From positions 1-9,244 of the forward strand of contig CAZFCK010000196.1 in assembly GCA_964517355.1 (NCBI GenBank): 9,244 nucleotides of DNA. The letters are read 5' to 3'. Made by a program: the position numbers and the translations under genes. The notes under the pieces were generated by a model. The model saw only the letters and a program-made list of their open reading frames with translations. It made no database searches and was not told where the DNA came from. This DNA comes from CAZFCK01 sp964517355. Its GTDB lineage: Bacteria; Desulfobacterota; Desulfovibrionia; Desulfovibrionales; Desulfovibrionaceae. This document shows, piece after piece, positions 1-6,336 of this stretch. Position 1 is the stretch's first letter. Each line of letters begins with the position of its first letter.

Positions 1-60
1 GTTTCAGGGGAGAGCCTTGTTTCAAGGCGAAAATGCGCTAAATTCGTTTCGAAAAAAAAA
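1..60. other. Left-edge intergenic sequence with a small hairpin
   Basis: No coding region is supported here. A 6-bp perfect hairpin, GCCTTG-TTT-CAAGGC, lies at 14-28, followed by AT-rich sequence with a run of nine A at about 52-60. The hairpin has no T-run behind it on the plus strand. It could be the tail of a terminator of a gene lying left of the window. Nothing else is seen. Confidence 0.4.
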
Positions 61-65
61 TGCGA

Positions 66-151
66 GGGGGGAAACCCTTTGTTAGCGGCAGCCGTTAGGC
101 GCGGTCGTTTCGCGCCCAAGGGCTGAAGTTTTTGGAAAAGGTTCTCCCCCC
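66..151. repeat. Expanded terminator-like stem (G6...C6 arms) with a GC-rich insert
   Basis: The arms GGGGGGAAACC (66-76) and GGTTCTCCCCCC (140-151) are the same as those of the compact terminator at 4346-4382. Here about 50 bases separate them instead of an immediate turn. The insert has its own hairpins: GGCGCG (98-103) pairs with CGCGCC (111-116), and CCCTT (75-79) can pair with AAGGG (118-122). This may be a terminator-type stem whose loop was replaced, or a larger repeat unit. The C-run is followed by GGACCCCCCTTC and then T-rich sequence. Confidence 0.6.
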
Positions 152-288
152 GGACCCCCCTTCAAAAACTTTTATTTTCATAATATTGAATAGATCTTGT
201 ATTATTTTGAGATTGCCCAAGCAGGGTAATTCCTTCTGCAATGTAGAAAGGACTGCTTTACGCTGACATTATGAACAGGAAACGGTAT
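133..288. repeat. Dispersed intergenic repeat, copy A
   Basis: This segment aligns with 4362-4519 over its full length. By eye there are roughly fourteen substitutions and two single-base gaps. It runs from the right arm of the terminator-like stem through an AT-rich stretch to the shared end AGGAAACGGTAT. A conserved 40-nt hairpin sits inside at 219-258: AAGCAG (219-224) pairs with CTGCTT (253-258), and an inner CCTTCT (232-237) pairs with AGAAAGG (245-251) with one bulge. No open reading frame is conserved between the copies, so a repeat element or small structured RNA is more likely than a gene. Confidence 0.75.
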
Positions 289-341
289 AACATCGCGCAT
301 TTGTTGAAACAACAAGGATGAAACAGTCTTTTTTCCGGCGT

Positions 342-400
342 CCAGGGGCCTCCCCTGGTCGTCGTGCGGGCGCGAAAGCCCGCGACTTTATTATTTTTTC
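342..400 (+). terminator. Two adjacent hairpins followed by a T-rich run
   Basis: The first hairpin is a perfect 7-bp stem, CCAGGGG (342-348) with CCCCTGG (352-358), and a 3-base loop. The second has GCGGGC (366-371) pairing with GCCCGC (378-383). It can extend outward by GTC/GAC with a 2-nt bulge. It is followed at once by TTTATTATTTTTT (387-399). Hairpin plus T-run is the form of a Rho-independent terminator reading left to right. No plus-strand gene lies upstream in the window, so it would serve a gene off the left edge or end a transcript from the repeat at 133-288. Confidence 0.55.
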
Positions 401-403
401 TGT

Positions 404-530
404 TAGAGCATTTAACGCTTGAAATGATCGCTTAACGGCGGGCAAAGCCCGCCTGCAATCATTTCGCGGCAAAGATTTGCAAGCAAATCTTTGCAGAGCC
501 TTTCAACTTTTTCAAAGTTTCAATGCTCTA
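404..530. repeat. 127-bp cloverleaf-like palindromic element
   Basis: A closing stem TAGAGCATT (404-412) / AATGCTCTA (522-530), 9 bp and perfect, encloses three arms. Arm 1: GAAATGAT (421-428) with ATCATTTC (458-465), capped by GGCGGGC (437-443) / GCCCGCC (447-453) around an AAA loop. Arm 2: GCAAAGATTTGC (469-480) with GCAAATCTTTGC (483-494), 12 bp perfect with a 2-base turn. Arm 3: AACTTT (505-510) / AAAGTT (514-519). It starts 18 bp beyond the stop of the minus-strand hydrolase gene and may also end that transcript. The left flank, TAGAGCAT..ACGCTTGAAA, recurs at 9194-9213. Confidence 0.75.
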
Positions 531-547
531 GTCCGAAAATCGTATCG

Positions 548-1099
548 TCAACTGAAACGTTGCCGCATCCAATCCATGTATTCGGCGTACCCCGACCGGT
601 TGTAATTTTTTGACATTTCATTCATGAAACCATGCAAATACGGGGTCCTACGGAGAACTACATTTTTCTTGCCCGCCAGGCGGGCCGCCAATGCATCAAT
701 GCTGAATCCTGGTTCATGTGCCGGCATTACCAGCTCAACCACAACATTCGGATGTATCTCCGGCATATGTCTGATCTGAGAACCATAGAAACAAACGGCA
801 CGCCGTACTCGCCCGGCGGCCAATGTTTCGGAAAGCTGCCAAATGGCAGCGGCTCCGACACTAAAGCCTATGAGATTTACCGGGGATGTTGTTTCCGTCA
901 ACCTTGATTGCACCAAGTCGCGGTAGGTCTTCAAACCCACATTTGCCATGAAAAACGCATAGGCGTGTTCTTCAGCCTGAAAACCCATGGTTTGTGCGGC
1001 ATACGGATCGACAATATCGACATCGTCACCCAATGCCTTGCATAAGCTTTCCAATGGGGGGGTTTTTCCCCAAATATCGGAAACAACGATGTTATGCAT
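548..1099 (-). CDS. Dienelactone-hydrolase-like alpha/beta hydrolase
   Basis: This is a 183-residue predicted cytoplasmic serine hydrolase of the alpha/beta fold, near the dienelactone hydrolase family. The nucleophile elbow GFSVG puts the likely catalytic Ser at 80. It is followed by AAAIW and a beta-strand with AVCFYGSQIR (about 101-110), as in dienelactone hydrolases. The His candidate is in YLHGF (His156). The acid is less clear: where the family usually has Asp, this protein reads MPAHEPGF, so Glu129 may substitute. The ATG at 1099 was chosen because GGGA lies 5 bp upstream. A TTG at 1114 in the same frame would add five residues but has a poor ribosome site. No signal peptide is seen. 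It lies downstream of the transglutaminase-like gene on the same strand, 79 bp away with a hairpin between. The substrate is unknown. Fold confidence is high; specificity is not assignable. Confidence 0.75.
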   Translation of the reverse strand: MHNIVVSDIWGKTPPLESLCKALGDDVDIVDPYAAQTMGFQAEEHAYAFFMANVGLKTYRDLVQSRLTETTSPVNLIGFSVGAAAIWQLSETLAAGRVRRAVCFYGSQIRHMPEIHPNVVVELVMPAHEPGFSIDALAARLAGKKNVVLRRTPYLHGFMNEMSKNYNRSGYAEYMDWMRQRFS

Positions 1100-1128
1100 T
1101 ATTTCCCATGGCAACTACCGTTGCTGTG

Positions 1129-1159
1129 CCGGAGGCGCGCACTTTGTGCGCTCCTCCGG
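1129..1159. other. Strong hairpin between two minus-strand genes
   Basis: CCGGAGGCGCGCAC (1129-1142) pairs with GTGCGCTCCTCCGG (1146-1159) over 14 positions with one mismatch and a TTT loop. It lies 19 bp beyond the stop of the transglutaminase-like gene. Neither strand has a clear T-run after it, so it does not fit a classic intrinsic terminator. It could protect the upstream mRNA end, attenuate expression of the hydrolase gene, or act as a weak terminator. Confidence 0.55.
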
Positions 1160-1178
1160 AAAGACATGCCGCCGCGCA

Positions 1179-2084
1179 TCAGCCGTCCTCTCCACATCTA
1201 TCCCATTTAAATTCAGCTTGTTGCGCATCACCAGAGCGATAAATGTTCATTAACGCCCTCAATGAATTATCACCGCAGTCATCATTATAATCTGTGCCGA
1301 TCTTTCTTAACGCGAATACGATATCCGGATATGACGCAAAACGGATCGAAACATTCCTGGGAGGCCCAACGGCATCAGGCGAAAATCCTTCCGGCATTTT
1401 TGTGAATTCCCCCTTGGAAGTGTTGATGGCTATCCATTTTGTGTCAATTTTAACCAAGACGAATTGGTGTCCATTAATCGTGGCTTCGTAATCTTTTTTT
1501 TCCAGAGCGCTATTGTAGTCGTCCGCCTTACAGGAAACAACGTAGCGGAGTTCTTCAGGCTTACCAATCAGATCTAGCGCTTTAACAACCGCAATAAATG
1601 ATCGGGCATAGTGGGAGCATCCAAAAGCGGCCCTCGCCTTGATAATTTCATCGGCGGACGGCGCGAAAAAGACATCGGCAGGATTGTCACGCATATATTT
1701 TGAACGCCATGACCGAATGTTTTCTTTCTGCTCCGGCGATAGACCGAATGTGATGAAGAAACCGAGTTTAAGAATCTCCAATTTGTCATAGATAATGTAG
1801 TTGCTCGGCTTAATTTGATTTGTTTGCACACCTGTTTCAGCATCAATCAAAATGTCTGCGACGTTAAGAAGCAATGTCAATTTGTCTTTTTCCCCATAGG
1901 AACCAAGAACGGGCCTTACGACATTCGATGCGTAATCCTGCACTATTGGAGTTGCTTCAATAAGATTTTCCGTATTGTCCGCATCCTTCGACGGTTGCAT
2001 CGACATGGCAGCAAACGGCAGGACAGCCACAAGGAATATGGCTGCACCAACTGCTATAGTGCTCAAGCTCAGGAGATGTTTCAT
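1179..2084 (-). CDS. Exported transglutaminase-like (Cys-His protease fold) protein
   Basis: 301 residues. The N-terminus is a signal peptide or membrane anchor: MKH, then a hydrophobic stretch to about residue 26, with small residues (FAAMS) suitable for cleavage. The core resembles the transglutaminase/papain-like superfamily: GCSHYARSFIAVVKALDL (about 155-172) has the nucleophile Cys156 at the start of a helix. NGHQFVLVKIDTKWIAINTS (204-223) has His206 on a strand, followed by the W-x-A-I-x pattern, where the third catalytic residue is usually Asp. Here Asn221 is in that place. About 130 residues before the core and 80 after match nothing I recognise; Cys186, Cys270 and Cys297 could form disulfides. 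Such proteins often act on peptides or cell-wall substrates, but the substrate is not visible here. The start at 2084 is preceded by only a weak site (GGGG, 4-5 bp upstream). The coding sequence looks clearly less GC-rich than genes to the right, possibly reflecting transfer. Confidence 0.65.
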   Translation of the reverse strand: MKHLLSLSTIAVGAAIFLVAVLPFAAMSMQPSKDADNTENLIEATPIVQDYASNVVRPVLGSYGEKDKLTLLLNVADILIDAETGVQTNQIKPSNYIIYDKLEILKLGFFITFGLSPEQKENIRSWRSKYMRDNPADVFFAPSADEIIKARAAFGCSHYARSFIAVVKALDLIGKPEELRYVVSCKADDYNSALEKKDYEATINGHQFVLVKIDTKWIAINTSKGEFTKMPEGFSPDAVGPPRNVSIRFASYPDIVFALRKIGTDYNDDCGDNSLRALMNIYRSGDAQQAEFKWDRCGEDG

Positions 2085-2299
2085 AATACCCCAATCTTAT
2101 ACAGAAAGTGACAAAAACTCATTCGGCGATGACCATGAAATTCTTCGCCGCCTCATACGAGCGCGGCTGTACCGCTCCGCCTTATCCCGCGATTTTTACC
2201 TTGCAATAAGCCCAGCATCAACAGTTTACTCTGTAGTTTATAAATGGTATAAAATTATCAATTGATATCTTCAGAAGTGTCAAACACAAGGAGTTACGC
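2085..2299. other. Divergent intergenic region
   Basis: This 215-bp AT-richer gap separates the minus-strand transglutaminase-like gene from the plus-strand propeller gene. The plus-strand promoter is annotated separately. For the minus strand only a TATAAG-like -10 near 2095-2102 is seen, without a convincing -35, so that promoter is uncertain. No conserved RNA or small gene is recognised. Confidence 0.4.
2225..2253 (+). promoter_or_regulatory. Sigma-70-type promoter of the delta-60 propeller gene
   Basis: TTTACT (2225-2230) and TATAAA (2248-2253) are separated by exactly 17 bp, a good match to the housekeeping consensus at the -10 and a fair one at the -35. Transcription would start near 2260, giving a leader of about 40 nt before the AAGGAG ribosome site (2288-2293) and the ATG at 2300. 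Confidence 0.55.
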
Positions 2300-4240
2300 A
2301 TGAATGCCTTGATTTCCTTGTTTCACTGCGCCCTCATCGCGGCTTTTTTTCTCATTTCACTACCTGCACAAGCGCTTTGCGCTTCCGGCAATCTCGATCC
2401 TTCCTTTGGCGCCGGGGGCATTGTCCTGTTCGACCCGTCCGGCACTGGGGAGAAATCGAGCGTGTGGTCCGTCGCTTCGTTGGATGATGGAAAAATCCTC
2501 GCGGGCGGTTACTCCGGCGACCAGGATTTCGTGCTCGCGCGTTTCAATGGCGACGGAAGCCTTGATACGACATTCGGCGTAAATGGCTTCGCCCCCACAG
2601 ATGAACAGTCGGTAACCGCCTATTCCATCGCCGTTCAGGACGACGGGCGCATTCTTGTGGCGGGCGCCGGCATACGGCAGGAGTATTTCGGCTCCGTTTC
2701 ATTGCTCTGGCGCTTTACCTCGAACGGCATGCCCGACTCAACCTTCGGCGTAAACGGCAAGGTTGTTTTCGATGTAAGCACCCTGAACAATTACGCCGCG
2801 CAGGTAACCGCGGCATCGGATGGAAAAATACTCTTAAGCGGCGGAATATACGGCAGGTATTCCGGTTCAAGTTATCTGTATCGTTTCAATGCCGACGGAT
2901 CGCTGGACGACTCGTTTCAAAAGACATTCATGAACGGCTCGTTTTGCGGCGGGGGCTCAAGCCACGAGATACTGCCGGATGGGAGTATTCTGTTCGCCAC
3001 GTATTACTGTGACATGAGCAATGTGCGAAAGACAAACCTCATCCGCCTCTCTGCCGATGGTACGCAGGATACGGGTTTTGGTACCATAGCCCTGGACAAA
3101 TTCCGCATAGGTTCGGATCGGGCTCTTCGCGGGCAGGATGATGGTAAAATTCTCCTTGCAGGGGAATCCTCAAACGGAGACGCGCCCTTGCTGCTGCGCC
3201 TGAACGGCGACGGTCGCTATGACCAGGGCTTTGGCGACAACGGCACCGTGGCAATCCACAACCCGGGAGTATGGGAAAGCGTATCCCTGCAACCCGATGG
3301 TGCAATTATCGTCGCGGGTACGGGAAATTCCTACGACGACTTCGCGGTGGGGCGCTTCACGGCATTGGGTGATCCGGATTCGTCATTTGGTATCAACGGA
3401 TTGGTTTTCACCGGCTTTTCAGATGACATGGTGGGCAAAACACACAGCATGGCTCTGCAAAATGATGGAAACATCCTTATAGCCGGCTCCCGGGAAACAA
3501 CGGATGAATCAAGCGTCAACATGGCGCTTTTGCGCTACCTGGTTGAAGAAGCCTCCACCCTCCCTACGGTTACGACAGCCTCCGTTTCGCACATCACCCC
3601 GGTCACGGCACAATCAGGCGGCGCGGTCACCAGCGACGGGGGCGGCACCATCACCGCCCAGGGTGTCTGCTGGAACACCACCGGCAATCCGACCCTTGAA
3701 GATCAACATACGGTGGCCGGTTCAGGCGGCGGCGAATTCAGCAGCGAACTGACCGACCTGACACCCGTCACGGCCTACCATCTGCGCGCCTACGCGACCA
3801 ATTCCCTGGGGACAGCCTACGGTCCCGCCGTGGCTTTTTCCACCACCGCCGTAACACCCCCCGTTTTGAACAAGGGGTCCATCTCCCACATAGCTTCCAC
3901 AAGCGCGTATTACCAAGGCGAAATACGTTCCACCGGCGGGTTGCCCATTACGGCGAGCGGCGTCTGCGTCAACACGACCGGAACCCCCACACTCAGCGAC
4001 ACATGTTTTTCCGCTAGCGCGGGGAGTAAAACGTTCAGCGTCATGCTCACGAAATTGACGCCCGAAATCACCTACTTCGCCCGGGGGTACGCCACAAACA
4101 TGGCGGGGACAGGCTACGGCGAACAATCGTCCTTCAACACGGTTCCCGGCCCAAGCAGCGTACCGGTGGGAGCCCCCTGGCTCTGGCCGTTGTTTTTTAC
4201 CGCCCTTGCCGGACTTGGCTTCTGGATCAAACGTCGATGA
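2300..4240 (+). CDS. Secreted delta-60-repeat beta-propeller protein with two FnIII-like repeats and a C-terminal anchor
   Basis: 646 residues. Signal peptide: hydrophobic residues 4-22, with cleavage likely after AQA (25) or LCA (28). Residues 31-415 hold seven units beginning with the delta-60 motif LDxSFGxxG, at about 32, 89, 145, 202, 256, 308 and 359. Several carry the paired xDGKILxAG strand (62-70, 114-122, 280-288, 332-340, 388-396). Seven units of ~55 residues suggest a seven-bladed beta-propeller, presumably a binding scaffold. Units 4 and 5 have decayed FGxxG motifs. Residues 422-516 and 520-615 are two related fibronectin-III-like repeats sharing GGxITAxGVCxNTTGxPTL and YATNxxGTxYG. 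The end, PVGAPWLWP, then a hydrophobic segment, then WIKRR (about 622-646), resembles sorting or anchor tails of the CTERM type. AAGGAG lies 6 bp before the ATG, and a promoter and terminator flank the gene, so it is probably monocistronic. No catalytic domain is seen. Confidence 0.85.
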   Translation: MNALISLFHCALIAAFFLISLPAQALCASGNLDPSFGAGGIVLFDPSGTGEKSSVWSVASLDDGKILAGGYSGDQDFVLARFNGDGSLDTTFGVNGFAPTDEQSVTAYSIAVQDDGRILVAGAGIRQEYFGSVSLLWRFTSNGMPDSTFGVNGKVVFDVSTLNNYAAQVTAASDGKILLSGGIYGRYSGSSYLYRFNADGSLDDSFQKTFMNGSFCGGGSSHEILPDGSILFATYYCDMSNVRKTNLIRLSADGTQDTGFGTIALDKFRIGSDRALRGQDDGKILLAGESSNGDAPLLLRLNGDGRYDQGFGDNGTVAIHNPGVWESVSLQPDGAIIVAGTGNSYDDFAVGRFTALGDPDSSFGINGLVFTGFSDDMVGKTHSMALQNDGNILIAGSRETTDESSVNMALLRYLVEEASTLPTVTTASVSHITPVTAQSGGAVTSDGGGTITAQGVCWNTTGNPTLEDQHTVAGSGGGEFSSELTDLTPVTAYHLRAYATNSLGTAYGPAVAFSTTAVTPPVLNKGSISHIASTSAYYQGEIRSTGGLPITASGVCVNTTGTPTLSDTCFSASAGSKTFSVMLTKLTPEITYFARGYATNMAGTGYGEQSSFNTVPGPSSVPVGAPWLWPLFFTALAGLGFWIKRR

Positions 4241-4345
4241 GCCACACGAACGCTCATCTTTCGAGAGTGACGCAACACGCCGCGCTCTCGCTTCCGGACT
4301 GATGTTTATACCGTTTCCCATTTCTAAATTAATTTATGAAAATTT

Positions 4346-4400
4346 CCGGGGGGAAACCTTTTGAAAAAGGTTCTCCCCCCGGATTCCCCTTCCAAATCTT
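4346..4400 (+). terminator. Strong Rho-independent-type terminator after the propeller gene
   Basis: CCGGGGGGAAACCTTTT (4346-4362) pairs with AAAAGGTTCTCCCCCCGG (4365-4382) with a single bulged base and a tiny loop. It is followed by ATTCCCCTTCC and a TCTTTTAATTT tract. It ends transcription from the delta-60 gene, whose stop is ~105 bp upstream. Its right arm is also the start of dispersed repeat copy B. The same stem in other forms occurs at 66-151 and 9061-9088. A weaker CGAGAG / CTCTCG hairpin sits at 4262-4290. Confidence 0.75.
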
Positions 4401-4519
4401 TTAATTTCATAATATTAAATAGATATTGTATTATTTTTGAGATTGTCCCAAGCAGGGTAATTCCTTCTGCAATGGAGAAAAGACTGCTTTGCGCCGACAC
4501 TATGATCAGGAAACGGTAT
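4362..4519. repeat. Dispersed intergenic repeat, copy B
   Basis: This is the second copy of the repeat at 133-288, in the same orientation and nearly the same length. The inner 40-nt hairpin is kept at 4450-4489, with AAGCAG (4450-4455) and CTGCTT (4484-4489) unchanged; the inner stem is slightly weaker, AGAAAAG instead of AGAAAGG. Similarity ends at AAACGGTAT. It forms most of the upstream region of the CoA-transferase gene, so it may carry that gene's promoter or leader, though no strong -35/-10 pair is visible in it. Confidence 0.75.
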
Positions 4520-4636
4520 TACTCGTGAATCCACGTGCCGGGTCAAAAAATCACCTTTCGAGTTCCACATGGCTTCCTTCCTGTGGTACAGGATTCAGTA
4601 TCCCTCATGGACAACCGTATTCCAAGGAGATGGATC

Positions 4637-5944
4637 ATGGGACCCTATGCAGCCGAATACCGGCGCAAGCTCACCACACCGGAAAAGGCCGTGCAACGCA
4701 TTCCTGATCGCGCCACAGTAATTCACGGCGTCACCATTGCGGAACCCCCCGCCCTGCTCTCGGCCATGGCCCAACGGATTCGCGCCTGTGACCTGCGCGA
4801 GCTCACGGTCTACTCCATGAACCCCCAACAGTACGCCCGGGAGACGTATCTGCAGCCCGACCTGTGCGACAACGTGTTCGCCAAATCCTGGTTCCTGAGC
4901 CCGGCCGCGCGCAAGCTCGCTTCCGTGGGGCTGGTCCAGTTCATCCCCTCCTATCTGCACCAGACCCCGAAATTCATACGCGAATATCTGACCTTGGACG
5001 TTTGCATGACCACGGTTTCGCCCATGGACAAGGCCGGTTATTTCAGCTTCGGCACGGCCAACGACATGACGTCCACGGCCGCGCGCGAGGCCTCCGTGCT
5101 CCTGGTGGAGGTTAATGAGAACATGCCCAGAGTATTCGGCGACTCTTTGCTGCACATCTCGGAGGTGGACGCCGTGGTGGAAAACCACGTCCCGCTCATG
5201 GAGCTGCCGCCGCCCCCTCCCAAGCCCCAGGACGAAATCGTGGGCAAACTCATCGCGGAAATCGTGGAAGACGGATCGGTGCTCCAACTGGGCATCGGCA
5301 CCCTGCCCAACGCCATCTGCCCCCAGCTCATGCATCACAAGGATCTGGGAATCCACTCGGAACTGTTCGGACCGGGCATGGCAGACCTGATCCTGGCCGG
5401 GGTGATCACGGGCCGGCGCAAGACCCTGCACCGCCACAAGCACGTGTTTTCCCTGGCCTATGGCACCAGGGAAACCTTCGATTTCATGCACGACAACCCG
5501 GCCATGGCCAGCTTTCCGTCCGATTACGTCATGGACCCCGCGGTCATCGCGTGCAACGACAAGATGGTGGCCATTAACTCCGTGCTGGAAATCGACCTCA
5601 CGGGCCAATGCAACGCCGAACATCTGGAAGGCTATCAGTTCAGTGGCACGGGCGGGCAGCTGGATTTCGTGCGCGGCGCCTACGCGGCCAAGGGCGGCAA
5701 ATCCATCATAACCCTCTATTCCACCACCAAGGGGGAAACCGTGTCGCGCATCGTGCCCCGGCTTAAGGCCGGAGCCGCCGTGACCACCCCGCGCCAGGAC
5801 ACGCATTACGTTTGCACGGAATACGGCCTGGTGGATCTGAAACAAAAGTCCATGGGTGAACGCGCCCAAGCCCTGATCAGCATCGCGCATCCCAAATTTC
5901 GCGAGCACCTGCTCAGGGAAGCCCAGGAGATGCGGCTGCTGTAG
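4637..5944 (+). CDS. 4-hydroxybutyrate CoA-transferase / acetyl-CoA hydrolase family protein
   Basis: A 435-residue cytoplasmic class I CoA-transferase, moving CoA between acyl-CoA and a carboxylate such as acetate through a glutamyl-CoA thioester. The N-terminal half starts YRRKLTTPEKAVQRIP and holds the GTAND loop (139-143). The C-terminal half has the CoA-loop motif GIGTLPNA (219-226), then IHSELFGPG with the catalytic-type Glu242. Next come GTGGQLDF (337-344) and the C-terminal EYGLVDLKQKSMGERAQALI, standard for the family. Length and Glu position fit AbfT-type 4-hydroxybutyrate CoA-transferases. The true substrate (4-hydroxybutyrate, butyrate, propionate or succinate) cannot be told from sequence. 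The ATG at 4637 is chosen because AAGGAG lies 8 bp upstream and the protein then begins where the family begins; the frame is open to an ATG at 4535, but that extension looks non-coding. Followed by a small gene 83 bp on, with no terminator between. Confidence 0.9.
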   Translation: MGPYAAEYRRKLTTPEKAVQRIPDRATVIHGVTIAEPPALLSAMAQRIRACDLRELTVYSMNPQQYARETYLQPDLCDNVFAKSWFLSPAARKLASVGLVQFIPSYLHQTPKFIREYLTLDVCMTTVSPMDKAGYFSFGTANDMTSTAAREASVLLVEVNENMPRVFGDSLLHISEVDAVVENHVPLMELPPPPPKPQDEIVGKLIAEIVEDGSVLQLGIGTLPNAICPQLMHHKDLGIHSELFGPGMADLILAGVITGRRKTLHRHKHVFSLAYGTRETFDFMHDNPAMASFPSDYVMDPAVIACNDKMVAINSVLEIDLTGQCNAEHLEGYQFSGTGGQLDFVRGAYAAKGGKSIITLYSTTKGETVSRIVPRLKAGAAVTTPRQDTHYVCTEYGLVDLKQKSMGERAQALISIAHPKFREHLLREAQEMRLL

Positions 5945-6027
5945 AACGTCGTAACAACAATAAAACGAGCGGGTTAGTTACACACGCAATACCAATGACT
6001 ATTGATGGCAACAAGCAGGAGAGGAAC

Positions 6028-6264
6028 ATGGAAACGGTATTTGATCATAATCCGACAAAGGAAGAACTTATCAATTTATTCGGCGAAGACGCAACGCTGC
6101 CGCCTGAGCAGATGACCGCGGATTCGCAAATGGGAAACTGGGCGCGCATCGCCGAGCTGTACAGTCTGCGCGGCGATCATGAGCGCGTCACCTGTTATCT
6201 GGATAAAATCGAGGACCTCGAATACAGGCTCAGCACAGAGCTGGGACTCTATAACCTTGCATAG
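6028..6264 (+). CDS. Small acidic protein of unknown function (78 aa)
   Basis: I do not recognise this family with certainty. The protein is short, acidic and predicted mostly helical. After METVFDHNPTKEELINLFGE comes a linker, then NWARIAELYSLRGDHERVTCY and LDKIEDLEYRL, which reads like one tetratricopeptide-style helix pair. No signal peptide, membrane segment or metal site is seen, and there is a single Cys (Cys56). The ATG at 6028 is supported by AGGAGAGG at 6017-6024. An in-frame ATG at 5995 lacks such a site. It lies 83 bp after the CoA-transferase on the same strand with no terminator between, so it may be co-transcribed, and a hairpin with a T-rich tail follows it. That context, good ribosome site and coding-like composition support a real gene. 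Confidence 0.65.
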   Translation: METVFDHNPTKEELINLFGEDATLPPEQMTADSQMGNWARIAELYSLRGDHERVTCYLDKIEDLEYRLSTELGLYNLA

Positions 6265-6305
6265 CAGTTCATGATGTGAAATAGTTTCGACTTGATCTGA
6301 CATTT

Positions 6306-6336
6306 CCTCTTTAAAGGAAAGAGGTTCTCCTTTTTG
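6306..6336 (+). terminator. Hairpin with T-rich tail after the 78-aa gene
   Basis: CCTCTTT (6306-6312) pairs with AAAGAGG (6318-6324) around a 5-base loop, followed by TTCTCCTTTTTG (6325-6336). It lies ~40 bp beyond the stop at 6264 and is the likely end of the CoA-transferase / small-protein transcript. The AAAGAGGTTCTCC portion resembles the GGTTCTCC arm of the other terminators, so it may be a decayed relative. Confidence 0.5.

Noticed and set aside
269..472. Minus-strand open frame of 67 codons
   Set aside because: It runs straight through the T-tailed hairpins and the cloverleaf element, and has no family resemblance or ribosome site.
2380..3540. Repeated DNA in the propeller gene as a tandem nucleotide repeat
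   Set aside because: The periodicity is at protein level (delta-60 units) and the DNA of the units has diverged.
3722..4321. Minus-strand open frame of 199 codons
   Set aside because: Antisense to the FnIII-like repeats of the propeller gene; Gly/Arg-rich with no recognisable domain.
4535..4636. N-terminal extension of the CoA-transferase from an upstream ATG
   Set aside because: The family starts near the ATG at 4637, which has an AAGGAG site; the extra 34 residues look non-coding.
4595..5908. Minus-strand open frame of 437 codons
   Set aside because: It is the antisense shadow of the CoA-transferase gene; His/Gly/Val-rich translation typical of the reverse strand of a GC-rich gene.
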